From positions 773 to 64,772 of the forward strand of contig NZ_VUOB01000059.1 of NCBI RefSeq assembly GCF_008386585.1: 64,000 nucleotides of DNA, in the 5' to 3' direction. Position 1 is the first letter of the stretch. The number at the start of each line of letters is the position of its first letter. The translations under genes and the position numbers were made by a program. Below the pieces are notes generated by a model. It did no database searches and was not told where the DNA came from. It saw only the letters and a program-made list of their open reading frames with translations. Of this stretch, positions 8,612 through 17,371 are shown piece by piece. This DNA is from Solihabitans fulvus (GTDB lineage Bacteria; Actinomycetota; Actinomycetes; Mycobacteriales; Pseudonocardiaceae).

Positions 8612-9838
8612 TCAGCTCGCCGCGACGGCGGGCTCGGGGACGCCCCGGCCGAGGCCGCGCACGCTGGGGCTCGCGAGCATGCCCAGCGTCGCGAGCAGGC
8701 AGACGACGCCGCCACCGACCACCACCTCGGCCGCGCCGAACCTGGTCGCCAAGAAGCCGGCGCCGAGCTGCCCGACCGGCATGGCGATGAACGACCCGAG
8801 CATGTCGTAGGAGAACACCCGGGACAGCTTGTCCTCCGGCACGTGCTGTTGCAGCGCGGTCTGCCACACCACGCTGAACACGCCCATGCCGACGCCGGCG
8901 AGCACGCTGCACACCAGCAGCGTCGGCGGGTTCGGGACCAGCCCCAACAGCGCGAGCAGCGGCGCGGTGGTGATCGTGCCGATGATCCCGGCGCGCATCG
9001 GGCGGGCCGGGTCGAACCGCATCATCGCCGCCGTGCCGATCAGCATGCCGGCCGTGTCCGCGGCGAGCAGCAGGCCCCACCAGCCCCGGCCGAACGAGCC
9101 GTCCGCGATGGTCGGACCCAGGGTGTTCCACGCCCCGGCCGTCACCATGTTGAGCGCCCCGAACCCGAGGACCACCACCCACAGCCACTGGCGGGAGGCG
9201 AACTCGGTCCAGCCCTCCCGCAGGTCGGCGAGCATGGTGCCGCCCGAGATCCGGTCGCCTGCCGGTATCCGCAGTGCGGCGAACAGCACCGCGGCGGCGC
9301 CGAAGGTGGCCGCGTCGAAGGCGATCGCCCAGCCCGACCCGACGGCGGCCACCACGATCCCGCCGAGGGCGGCGCCGCCGATCCGCACGCCGCTGCCGCC
9401 GAGGCTGAACAGCGCGTTCGCCCCACGGCGCAGCTCGGCGGGCACGACCTGCGCGAACAGGCCCTCGAGGGCGGGCATGGTGAACGCGCCCGCGGCCCCG
9501 TTCACGGCCTCGATCAGCGCGAGCGTGGTCACCGTCGCGGTGTGGGTGAGCAGCATGGTCGCCGCGAGGCCCTGGGACGCGACGGAGACGACACCGGCGA
9601 CGACGAGCACCCGGTGTCGGGGCAGCCGGTCCGCGATGATGCCGCCGAACAGCAGAAGCAGCAGCGTCGGCACGGTCCGCGCGGCCAGCACCACGCCGAG
9701 GTCGAGCGACGAGCCGGTCAGGTCGAGGACGGCGAACGCCACCGCGATCGGCGCGACCGCGCTGCCGAGCCCCGACACGAGCCGGGCGGACAGCAACAGC
9801 CGGAACGGCCGATGGGCCAACGGGGCGAAGGCAGACAT
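8612..9838 (-). CDS. MFS transporter, enterobactin-exporter/drug-efflux type
   Basis: A 408-residue protein with about 12 hydrophobic segments. It starts FAPLAHRPFRLLLSARLVSG, a typical opening for the MFS_3 (EntS-like) group, and has the intracellular-loop basic motif ADRLPRHRVL near residue 65. The substrate cannot be deduced. Short and ordinary spacing to lhr downstream allows co-transcription. The start ATG at 9838 is well placed at the first transmembrane region. Confidence 0.85.
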   Translation of the reverse strand: MSAFAPLAHRPFRLLLSARLVSGLGSAVAPIAVAFAVLDLTGSSLDLGVVLAARTVPTLLLLLFGGIIADRLPRHRVLVVAGVVSVASQGLAATMLLTHTATVTTLALIEAVNGAAGAFTMPALEGLFAQVVPAELRRGANALFSLGGSGVRIGGAALGGIVVAAVGSGWAIAFDAATFGAAAVLFAALRIPAGDRISGGTMLADLREGWTEFASRQWLWVVVLGFGALNMVTAGAWNTLGPTIADGSFGRGWWGLLLAADTAGMLIGTAAMMRFDPARPMRAGIIGTITTAPLLALLGLVPNPPTLLVCSVLAGVGMGVFSVVWQTALQQHVPEDKLSRVFSYDMLGSFIAMPVGQLGAGFLATRFGAAEVVVGGGVVCLLATLGMLASPSVRGLGRGVPEPAVAAS

Positions 9839-9888
9839 GCCGGCACCATGCCGCAGGTACTGCTGTTAGTGCGACCGGATTACGAAGC

Positions 9889-10491
9889 TCAGCGAAGGGC
9901 GTCCAGACGCAGGCTGACCGCGAAGGGGGCAGCCGTGGTGAACGTGCCGGTGACGCGTTCGGCGTCCTGATAGCTGAACTCGTCGGCGAGACGGCAGGCC
10001 ATGAGCGAGACCTGCCCGTCTAGGTCGATGATCCAGTAGTGCTGGATGCCCGCGTCGGCGTACTCGGCGTGCTTGGTCCTGTAGTCCATGCGGCGCGAGC
10101 CGGGCGACACGACTTCGATCACGACGAGCACCTCCGATGCGCGGATGATTCCGCCCTCGCGACGAATCCTCTGGCGGACGGCCTTGTCCACGATGACCAG
10201 ATCCGGTCGGCGGGAGAATCCCGGTTGATCTGAGGGTGCCAACTCCAGGTCGATGTCGATATCCTGAATGATTTCCAGATGATCAGGTATCTGCTGCTTG
10301 AGCAGGTCGCGTAGTTCCCCTGAGGCGTAGTTGTGGTCAGGTACCGGGCTCGGTGACATCAGCAGGCGGCCCTCTTCAAGCTCCGTGTACCCGGACTCGG
10401 GCTCGCCGAGTGCCGTGTACTCCTCGATGGTCAGCAGGTGAGTCGGCATCGCCAGCATGTGGGTCTGCGTTGGCTGGGGGACCGCGATCAC
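9889..10491 (-). CDS. Uma2 family (DUF820) restriction-endonuclease-fold protein
   Basis: A 200-residue protein with the Uma2/DUF820 signature: LLTIEEYTALGEPESGYTEL at the N-terminus, the PD-(D/E)xK core RPDLVIVD and VIEVVSPGSRRMDYRTKHAEY, then AGIQHYWIID. The Asp, Glu and Lys of the nuclease core are all present. The family is abundant in cyanobacteria and actinomycetes, and its in vivo role is unclear. It stands alone at the head of a minus-strand run. The GTG at 10491 is taken as the start (VIAVPQPTQTHM). Confidence 0.88.
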   Translation of the reverse strand: MIAVPQPTQTHMLAMPTHLLTIEEYTALGEPESGYTELEEGRLLMSPSPVPDHNYASGELRDLLKQQIPDHLEIIQDIDIDLELAPSDQPGFSRRPDLVIVDKAVRQRIRREGGIIRASEVLVVIEVVSPGSRRMDYRTKHAEYADAGIQHYWIIDLDGQVSLMACRLADEFSYQDAERVTGTFTTAAPFAVSLRLDALR

Positions 10492-10759
10492 AGCTTCTCC
10501 TTACGTCGTCATCGAGTTTTTCACGGGCGTCGTCGAACTTTGTAGTGCCTGACCATTGTTTCCGCCTATCAGGTCGTCGAAGAATGAATCCTTCCCGACC
10601 TCAGTCGGTCAATTCTAGCGACCGAATTCGACCCCGGCCACGCACCCGAGTATCGGGCGGATCTGGCCAACCAGCACCCGCGGCATCCGGGTGACGTGGC
10701 AGCATCACCGCTGATGCGGCCGGTCGTCGGCGCGCTCACGGGTGAGGCGAGGGAGAACG

Positions 10760-12637
10760 GTGCGCGTCCTGTCGGTTGACCTGGGCACCTCCAACACGGT
10801 CGCGGTGCTGTCCGCGCACGGGCGGCAGCCCAGGGTCGTCGAGGTGGACGGCTCCGCCACGATGCCCTCCGCGGTGTTCGCCGAGGACGGCGGCGGGCTG
10901 GTCGTCGGCCGCGACGCCGAGCGCCGCGCCCGGCTGGACCCGTCGCGCTTCGAGCCCAACCCGAAGCGCCGGGTGGACGATGGCGCGCTGCTGCTCGGCG
11001 AGTCCGTCGTCCCCGTCACCGACGCGCTGGCCGCCGTGCTCGCCAGGGTCCTCGGCGAGACCACCCGCCAGCTCGGCGGCGCGGCCCCCGAGGAGGTGCG
11101 GCTGACGCACCCGGCGCAGTGGGGTTCCATGCGCCGCAACGTGTTGCTGTCCGCCGCCCGGCTGGCCGGCATGGGCGGCAACCTCGTGCTCGTCCCCGAA
11201 CCGGTGGCCGCCGCCGCCCACTTCGCCTCCTTCCTCGACCAGCCGCTCGCCGCCGGCCAGGCTCTCGCCGTGTACGACCTCGGCGCGGGCACGTTCGACG
11301 TCGCCATCGTCGGCGCCACCCAGGACGGCTTCGCGGTGCTCGCCGAGGACGGCCTGGCCGACCTCGGCGGCCTCGACGTCGACCAGGCGCTGCTCGAACA
11401 CGTCGGCCGGCAGGTCTCCAACCGCGACCCCGCGCACTGGCAACGGTTGCTGCGCCCCGAGTCCACCGCCGACCGCCGCGCAAGGCGCGCCCTGCTTGAG
11501 GACGTGCGCGCGGCCAAGGAGGCGCTGTCCAGGCACCCGCAGACCGAGGTGCCCATGCCGGAGCCCTTCGACGACGTCCTGGTGACCAGGACCGAGCTGG
11601 AGGCGCTGATCCGGCCGAGCCTGCTGCGCAGCGTCGAGCTGCTGGCCGCGACCATCCGCTCCATCGGCATGGCGCCGGAGAACCTCGCCGGCATCTACTT
11701 GGTCGGCGGCGCGAGCCGCATCCCGTTGGTGGCCACGCTGATCTCGGAGCGGCTGCGGGTCGTGCCGACCAGCCTCGACCAGCCGGAGACGGCCGTCGCG
11801 CTCGGCGCGCACCACGTGCCGTCCGAGGGCGCCAGCCACCGCACCAGGGACTTCGCGGTCCCGCCGCCGACGGCGGCCGAGACCACCGACAGCATGCCGG
11901 CGATCAGCGGTGGCTACACCAATCCGCACACGGGCGGCTTCACCATTCCCGGCACCCAGGCCTACCCGGGTACGGGGCCGCAGCCGATGCAACAACCCGT
12001 GCCGCAGTTCAACTTCCCTTCGGTCAGCCCGCAGCCGGCGGCCCGGCCCGCCGCGGTCAAGGCCAAGAAGAAGAACAGCAACCGGACCGTGCTGATCGCG
12101 CTGGCTTCGGTCGTCGTGCTCGCGCTCGCCGCGTTCGGCGCGGTCCTGTTCCTGCGCAACGGCAACGGCGTGCCGACCGCTACCGAGTGCAAGGACCAGA
12201 CCGGCAAGGACGACAAGGGATTCACCAAGTGCCTCCGGCAGCTCGCCGGGGCGGTCGCCGACCGCGACAACTGCCAGGCCGGCAGCACCGCGGGGGTGGC
12301 CGGGGTGACCCTCAAGGGCATCTCGGTGAACTGCAACGTCGGCAGCGGCTACACCGTGCAGTACGTGCTCACCGACACGGTCACCGCGGCCCAGGAGAGC
12401 GCGACGGCGGTCGTGACGTCCAACCGCAGCAACGTGGTCAAGGCGAACTGGAGCGGCAACGGGTTCGACGGGGAGTACCGCGCCAGCGCGGACAGCGGCA
12501 TCGGCTTCCTCGTGTTCACCGTCAAGGACCGCCCGCTGGTCGGCATCATGACCAAGGTCGACAGCAGCGGCGCCAAGAGCATGACCCCGGACGCCCTCGC
12601 CGACTACTTCGAGCACAACGTCCAGCCGGGAACGTAG
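10760..12637 (+). CDS. Membrane-anchored Hsp70/DnaK-like ATPase
   Basis: A 625-residue protein. Residues 1 to about 355 are an actin-fold Hsp70 nucleotide-binding domain: phosphate-1 loop VDLGTSNTVAVL at the N-terminus, connect motif VYDLGAGTFDVAIV, and adenosine motif LVGGASRIPLV. There is no canonical substrate-binding domain. A Pro/Gln-rich linker of about 80 residues leads to a transmembrane helix near 442-465 (VLIALASVVVLALAAFGAVL) preceded by KAKKKNSNR. An exported domain of about 160 residues follows, with several cysteines (ECKDQ, KCLRQ, NCQAG, NCNVG). The ATPase should be cytosolic and the tail outside. I chose GTG 10760 over GTG 10742 because GGGAG precedes it at good distance. Confidence 0.85.
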   Translation: MRVLSVDLGTSNTVAVLSAHGRQPRVVEVDGSATMPSAVFAEDGGGLVVGRDAERRARLDPSRFEPNPKRRVDDGALLLGESVVPVTDALAAVLARVLGETTRQLGGAAPEEVRLTHPAQWGSMRRNVLLSAARLAGMGGNLVLVPEPVAAAAHFASFLDQPLAAGQALAVYDLGAGTFDVAIVGATQDGFAVLAEDGLADLGGLDVDQALLEHVGRQVSNRDPAHWQRLLRPESTADRRARRALLEDVRAAKEALSRHPQTEVPMPEPFDDVLVTRTELEALIRPSLLRSVELLAATIRSIGMAPENLAGIYLVGGASRIPLVATLISERLRVVPTSLDQPETAVALGAHHVPSEGASHRTRDFAVPPPTAAETTDSMPAISGGYTNPHTGGFTIPGTQAYPGTGPQPMQQPVPQFNFPSVSPQPAARPAAVKAKKKNSNRTVLIALASVVVLALAAFGAVLFLRNGNGVPTATECKDQTGKDDKGFTKCLRQLAGAVADRDNCQAGSTAGVAGVTLKGISVNCNVGSGYTVQYVLTDTVTAAQESATAVVTSNRSNVVKANWSGNGFDGEYRASADSGIGFLVFTVKDRPLVGIMTKVDSSGAKSMTPDALADYFEHNVQPGT

Positions 12638-12717
12638 CCCACAACCTCGACGCGGGACACGTCGTCCCACGTCCGGGCCTAGCCGAGGCGTCGGCCGCCG
12701 TGTCACGATCGCTGATC

Positions 12718-14034
12718 ATGGGAGCCGGTGGCGGGCGGACGGACGAGGTGTCGGTGCCGAGGCGCGCCGCGCCCGTCATCGAGGTGGAACGCCTGCAACG
12801 CAAGATCGTCGGCGTGCTCAGCGGCACCCAGGTGCTCGGCGGGGCCGGGACAACCACCGGGCTGGCCATCAGCACCCTGGTGGCCGCCTCGATCTCCGGT
12901 TCCGACGCGATCGGCGGCCTGGCCCAGACCAGCGCGGTGCTCGGCGCGGCGATCCTGGCGCTGCCGGCCGCGCGGCTGGCCGCCCGCCGGGGCCGCAGGC
13001 CGGCGCTGCTGCTCGGCTACGCCGTCGGCACGGTGGGGGCGCTGGTCGCGTCGGTCGCCGTCGCGGCGCACTCCTGGCCCGTGCTGCTGTGCGGCCTGGT
13101 GATGTTCGGCGGCGGCAGCGCGGCCAACCTCGCAGGTCGTTACGCCGCAACCGATCTGGCCCACCCGCGCCGCAGGGCCCGTTCGCTGTCCTTCGTCGTG
13201 TGGGCGACCACGGTCGGCGCGGTCGCCGGCCCGAACCTGGCCGATCCGGCCGGCCGGTTCGCCGCCGCGCACGGCCTGCCGCTCGGCAGCGGCCCGTTCC
13301 TGTTGTCCGCGATCGTCTTCGGCGCGGCCTCCCTCGGCGTGTTCCTCGGCCTGCGACCCGACCCGCTCGTGGTGGCGCGCGCCGCCGAACTGGGCCGCGA
13401 ACAGCCCCGCCTGGCCGCCGACCACTGCACGGGCGGCGCGACCCCGACGGCCGTGCGGGCCACCGCGTGGCGGTCGCTGCGGCCGTCGGCGCGGCTGGCA
13501 CTGGCCGGCGTCACCCTCTGCCACACCGCGATGGTCGGCATGATGTCGATGACCCCGGTGCACATGAACCACGCAGGCGCATCGCTGAAGGTCGTCGGCC
13601 TGGTGATCAGCCTGCACGTGGCCGCCATGTACGGCGCGAGCCCGCTGTTCGGCTGGATGGCCGACCGGCTCGGCCGGGTGCCCGTGCTCGCGATGGGCGC
13701 CGCGCTGGTGGTCGCCGCGGCCGGCGTCGCGGGCATGGCGCCTGCGGCCGACGCCCCGCAGCTGGCCGCCGGGCTGATCCTGCTCGGCTTCGGCTGGTCC
13801 GCCGGCGTCGTGTCGGGTTCGGCGCTGCTCACCGAGTCCGTGCCGATCGAGGCAAGGCCGGCCGCGCAGGGCCTGTCGGACCTGTGCATGAACGTCGGCG
13901 GCGCGCTCGGCGGGGTGCTGGCCGGCATCGTCCTCACCACCTGGTCCTACGCCGTGCTCGGCCTCGCCGTCGGCTTCACGGCGCTGCCCCTGCTGGTGTT
14001 GTGCCTGTTCGCCACGCTGCGGCCCGCGACCTGA
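12718..14034 (+). CDS. MFS transporter
   Basis: A 438-residue protein with about 12 hydrophobic segments and the loop motifs AARRGRRPALLLG (between helices 2 and 3) and GWMADRLGRVPVL (between 8 and 9). The substrate is not predictable. The start is uncertain. The ATG at 12718 (MGAGGGRTDEV) is chosen, with GTG 12700 and GTG 12748 as in-frame alternatives. It lies 80 bp after the Hsp70-like gene and could be in the same transcript. Confidence 0.82.
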   Translation: MGAGGGRTDEVSVPRRAAPVIEVERLQRKIVGVLSGTQVLGGAGTTTGLAISTLVAASISGSDAIGGLAQTSAVLGAAILALPAARLAARRGRRPALLLGYAVGTVGALVASVAVAAHSWPVLLCGLVMFGGGSAANLAGRYAATDLAHPRRRARSLSFVVWATTVGAVAGPNLADPAGRFAAAHGLPLGSGPFLLSAIVFGAASLGVFLGLRPDPLVVARAAELGREQPRLAADHCTGGATPTAVRATAWRSLRPSARLALAGVTLCHTAMVGMMSMTPVHMNHAGASLKVVGLVISLHVAAMYGASPLFGWMADRLGRVPVLAMGAALVVAAAGVAGMAPAADAPQLAAGLILLGFGWSAGVVSGSALLTESVPIEARPAAQGLSDLCMNVGGALGGVLAGIVLTTWSYAVLGLAVGFTALPLLVLCLFATLRPAT

Positions 14035-14131
14035 CCAGACAGTGCTCATCCACTGTTTGCCCGACGGCCATCCGGCGGTCGTCGTCCGGGGGCAGGGTGT
14101 GCGTGATCAGTAGCGACTGGGTGGAGGCGTT

Positions 14132-15670
14132 GTGAACGAGATCAGCAGGCGGAGCCTGTTCCGGGCCGCGGGTGTGAGTGGCGCGGCGATCGCGGCGGGG
14201 CTCGCGCTGCCCGGCGCCGCCACGGCGGCCCCCGAGCTGCTGACCGCCACCGGACCGACCGGGACGACCCCGGTGCAGGCCCCGCACACCACCTTCGGCG
14301 CGGACCCGGCCCGCGAGGTCGTCGTCTCGTGGACCTCGCCGAGCCAGGTGCACCGGCCGCTGGTCCGGATCGGCACCACCGACGGCGGCTTCGGCCGGGT
14401 CGTGCACGCGGAGACCACCCGCTACGTCGACCACGCCAGCAACCGCGAGGTGTTCTGCCACCACGCCTCCGTGCGCGGCCTGCACCCCGACCGGCACCAC
14501 GTCTTCCAGGTGCGCCAGGGCGACGCGGCCCCGGTGTCCGGCACGTTCCGCACCGCGCCGGACGGCCGCGCGCCGTTCCGGTTCACCAGCTTCGGCGACC
14601 AGGCCACCCCGACCCCGGGGGACACGCTGTGGTCCCCGCACGCGGCCGACATCGTCGACCAGGTCGAGACCGTCGACCCGCTGTTCCACCTGATGAACGG
14701 CGACCTCTGCTACGCCAACATCAGCCCGGACCGGATCAAGACCTGGCAGGACTGGTTCGCCAACAACGCCCGTTCGATGCGCAACCGGCCGTGGATGCCG
14801 GCGGCCGGCAACCACGAGAACGAGCTCGGCAACGGCCCGATCGGCTTCGCCGCCTACCAGTCGCTGTTCCGGCTGCCCGCGCCGCATGGCGTCGACGAGG
14901 AGACCAAGGGCCTCTGGTACTCCTACACCGTCGGCTCCGTCCGGTTCGTGCACCTGAACAACGACGACGTCGCCTACCAGGACGGCGGCAACTCCTACGT
15001 GCGCGGCTACAGCGGCGGCGCGCAGCGGCGGTGGCTGGAGGCCGAGCTGGCGTCGGCCCGCTGCGACCACCGGATCGACTGGATCGTGGTGTGCATGCAC
15101 CAGGTGGTGATCTCCTCGGCCGACTTCAACGGCGCCGACCTCGGCATCCGCGAGGAGTTCGCGCCGCTGTTCGACCGCTACGGCGTCGACCTGGTGCTGT
15201 GCGGGCACGAACACCACTACGAGCGGTCCCACCCGGTGCGCGGGGTGGAGAGCGGCTCGGCGACGCTGACCCCGCGCGCGGCGGCCACCGACCTGCGCAG
15301 GATCGACACCACCAAGGGCACCGTGCACATGATCCTCGGCGGCGGCGGCACGTCCGCGCCGTCCAATCAGACGCTGTTCACGCCACCCAAGGCGAAGATC
15401 ATCACCGGCGTCGGCCCGGTGGGCGCCAACGGGAAGCGTCCGTCGGTGTTCGCCTACGAGCAGGCGGGCTGGTCGGCGGTGCGCGACCACGACCACGCCT
15501 ACGGCTTCGCCGGCTTCGAGGTCGACCCCGGCAGGGCGGGCGGCAAGACCACCATCAAGGTCACCTACTACGACTCGCTCGGCTCGGGCGCCGGCAACAT
15601 GGTGCCGTTCGACGAGTTCGTGCTGGAGCGCCCGCGCCGCGACCACCGGGGCGGCCGGGACGACGACTAG
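14132..15670 (+). CDS. Tat-exported purple acid phosphatase-like metallophosphoesterase
   Basis: A 512-residue protein with a twin-arginine signal (SRRSLFRAAG, then AAIAAGLALPGAATAA). A fibronectin-like PAP N-terminal domain follows (HTTFGADPAREVVVSW), then the calcineurin-like phosphoesterase core. Metal-binding motifs run in order: FGDQ, NGDLCYAN, GNHENE, CMHQ and GHEHHYER. These match the dinuclear-metal purple acid phosphatase set. It should act outside the membrane on phosphate monoesters or diesters. A strong stem-loop follows the stop. GTG 14132 is the start, since the Tat motif follows immediately. Confidence 0.9.
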   Translation: MNEISRRSLFRAAGVSGAAIAAGLALPGAATAAPELLTATGPTGTTPVQAPHTTFGADPAREVVVSWTSPSQVHRPLVRIGTTDGGFGRVVHAETTRYVDHASNREVFCHHASVRGLHPDRHHVFQVRQGDAAPVSGTFRTAPDGRAPFRFTSFGDQATPTPGDTLWSPHAADIVDQVETVDPLFHLMNGDLCYANISPDRIKTWQDWFANNARSMRNRPWMPAAGNHENELGNGPIGFAAYQSLFRLPAPHGVDEETKGLWYSYTVGSVRFVHLNNDDVAYQDGGNSYVRGYSGGAQRRWLEAELASARCDHRIDWIVVCMHQVVISSADFNGADLGIREEFAPLFDRYGVDLVLCGHEHHYERSHPVRGVESGSATLTPRAAATDLRRIDTTKGTVHMILGGGGTSAPSNQTLFTPPKAKIITGVGPVGANGKRPSVFAYEQAGWSAVRDHDHAYGFAGFEVDPGRAGGKTTIKVTYYDSLGSGAGNMVPFDEFVLERPRRDHRGGRDDD

Positions 15671-15723
15671 CAAGGCTGCACCGACGTCGCGAAGGACTGG
15701 CTGGCCCAGGCTGGTCTCTGAGC

Positions 15724-15758
15724 ACGAGGGCCCTCGGAACAGTTCCGAGGGCCCTCGT
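15724..15758. terminator. Bidirectional intrinsic terminator
   Basis: A near-continuous inverted repeat with arms of 17 bases (ACGAGGGCCCTCGGAAC and its complement), followed by TTTT on the + strand. It sits between the phosphatase gene and the convergent SRPBCC gene. Confidence 0.85.
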
Positions 15759-15763
15759 TTTCC

Positions 15764-16648
15764 CTAGTCGTTCAGCAGGATGCCTTCGGGGAGACCGGCC
15801 ACGTCGATCTTGCGCCAGATCGAGCGCCAGTCCGGCAGCTCGTGGTAGCGCCGCAGCTCGGCGACGCCGCTGAGCCAGCCGCCCCAGCCCGAATACGGCG
15901 GGTTCGCGGGGTCGAACCCGCTGTGCACGATGGTGAGCCGGGTCCGGCCGTCCGAACCGTCCAGCTCCCAGGTGGTGGTCTCGTTGTCGGCGAAGCGAAT
16001 GGCCGCCTTGCGGCCCGGTTCGAACTCGACGAACTTGGCCCCGCCCGGGTCCACATCGAACCCGCCCATCGCGAACCGGCCACCCAGGCGCGGCTCGATG
16101 TCCACGTTGGCGCGGAACCAGCTGCGGAACTGCTCCGACTGGACCAGAGAATCGAACACCGCCTGCGGTGCCGCGTCGATGACGACCGACGCGCGCAGCT
16201 CGTCCGAGGTGAAGTCGATCTTCGGGGTCAGCTCGCGGCCGGCCAGGTAGTCGGCCAGGTTGGCGATCGCCAGCGCCCAGAACGTCTGCACCGCGCCCCG
16301 GGCACCGGCCTTGTCGGCCAGCACCTCCTCGAAACTGGGCAGGTCGCTGTGGCTGAGCGTCACCAGCGTGCCGCCCTCGTCCTCGTCCACCTCGAACTGC
16401 ACCGTGTCCTCCACGCCCTCCACGGTCCAGCCGAACCGCAGGGTGCGCTCGTCCACGTGCAGCACGCGCTGGTGCGGCCCGCCGCCGTCCGGGGTGGAGG
16501 GGCCCCAGAACTCGTATCTGGTGGGCAGGTCGACCTCGGCGTGCTCGGTCAGCCAGACGCGCAGCGCGGCCGGATCGGTCAGGGCCTCGTAGGTGACCTT
16601 CGGCGGGGCCGGCACGACCGCGCGGAGGACCAGGTCAGGTTCGGTCAT
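15764..16648 (-). CDS. SRPBCC (AHSA1-like) double-domain protein
   Basis: A 294-residue protein with two START/Bet v1-like lipid-binding folds in tandem. The first is residues about 5-140 (VVPAPPKVTYEALTDP), the second about 150-285 (VVIDAAPQAVFDSLVQ). Both carry the usual opening strand and the W-centred helix segment. This family (activator of Hsp90 ATPase homologue 1-like) is commonly paired with ArsR regulators in actinomycetes, and here its start overlaps the ArsR stop by 14 bp. The ligand is unknown. Confidence 0.87.
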   Translation of the reverse strand: MTEPDLVLRAVVPAPPKVTYEALTDPAALRVWLTEHAEVDLPTRYEFWGPSTPDGGGPHQRVLHVDERTLRFGWTVEGVEDTVQFEVDEDEGGTLVTLSHSDLPSFEEVLADKAGARGAVQTFWALAIANLADYLAGRELTPKIDFTSDELRASVVIDAAPQAVFDSLVQSEQFRSWFRANVDIEPRLGGRFAMGGFDVDPGGAKFVEFEPGRKAAIRFADNETTTWELDGSDGRTRLTIVHSGFDPANPPYSGWGGWLSGVAELRRYHELPDWRSIWRKIDVAGLPEGILLND

Positions 16649-17198
16649 CGGGATCTCCCTTCGGGTAGCAGGCGACGGCCAGGCGGAACGCGTCGCCTTC
16701 GGCGCCGCCGTAGCGGGTGAACAGGTCCTGGAGCGTCTGCTGTAGGTCGTCGAGGAACGCCTTGCGCTGCTCCGGGCGCACCCGGATTTCCCCGGACACG
16801 CCGATCGACGGCAGGTCCGGCCGGGTGCGGTCGAGCGCCGCGACCTCGGCCTGGACGTCCTCCATCAGGTCGACCAGGTAGCCGAGGCTGAGCCGGTCGC
16901 GGGTCTGACGCAGCCCGATCCGCCCCACTAGGCCAGGGGACAGCCAGTAGGACCGGGCGGTGGCCTGGTAGATCCCCTCGTGGATCCCGCGCACCCGGCG
17001 CACGGCCACCTGGCCGACCAGGCCGGCCTCCAGCAGGCGTTTCACGTGGTAGTAGACCCGCTGCGGGGTCTGGTCGAGCTCGACCGCGACCTCGGTGCAC
17101 GACCGGGGCTCGGCGAGCTGCCGCAGCACTTCGATCCGCTGCGGCTTGAGCAGGGCCTCGGCCTGCTCGATCTGATCGAGGTAGATGACGTCTCTCAT
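16635..17198 (-). CDS. ArsR/HTH-20-type winged-helix regulator
   Basis: A 187-residue regulator. The helix-turn-helix is at residues about 10-70 (LLKPQRIEVLRQLAEP then CTEVAVELDQTPQRVYYHVK), followed by a wing and a helical effector region. No ArsR metal-site cysteines were seen. ATG 17198 (MRDVIYLDQIEQ) is the chosen start. ATG 17219 (MYKLIFAM) is possible, and neither has a strong ribosome site. The gene overlaps the downstream SRPBCC gene by 14 bp, indicating translational coupling. The upstream DNA is strikingly AT-rich. Confidence 0.82.
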   Translation of the reverse strand: MRDVIYLDQIEQAEALLKPQRIEVLRQLAEPRSCTEVAVELDQTPQRVYYHVKRLLEAGLVGQVAVRRVRGIHEGIYQATARSYWLSPGLVGRIGLRQTRDRLSLGYLVDLMEDVQAEVAALDRTRPDLPSIGVSGEIRVRPEQRKAFLDDLQQTLQDLFTRYGGAEGDAFRLAVACYPKGDPDDRT

Positions 17199-17219
17199 GG
17201 CGAAAATCAGTTTGTACAT

Positions 17220-17238
17220 AAAAAAGTTTTTTGTCAAT
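17220..17238 (-). promoter_or_regulatory. AT-rich palindrome and -35-like element ahead of ArsR gene
   Basis: AAAAAAGTTTTTT at 17220-17232 is a perfect AT-only palindrome around one G. TTGACA, reading on the minus strand, is adjacent at 17231-17236. In a genome of this GC content it is a conspicuous promoter or operator candidate for the ArsR-SRPBCC operon. Confidence 0.5.
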
Positions 17239-17294
17239 GAGACGACGGTGGTGACCGCGGCGAGCGTGGCTGTGAGCCAGCTCATGGTTGAGGT

Positions 17295-17307
17295 TGACCT
17301 TGGGTCA
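17295..17307. promoter_or_regulatory. Inverted repeat TGACC-TTG-GGTCA
   Basis: A 5-bp-arm inverted repeat about 65 bp upstream of the serine hydrolase start, overlapping a TTGACC -35-like hexamer. It may be the operator for the MerR regulator encoded downstream in the same operon, but the arms are short. Confidence 0.35.
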
Positions 17308-17371
17308 GGGTGGACGCTCGTCGCAGCGGCACAAACGCCGACCAGCACACGAACTCGAAGGACCAACCACC

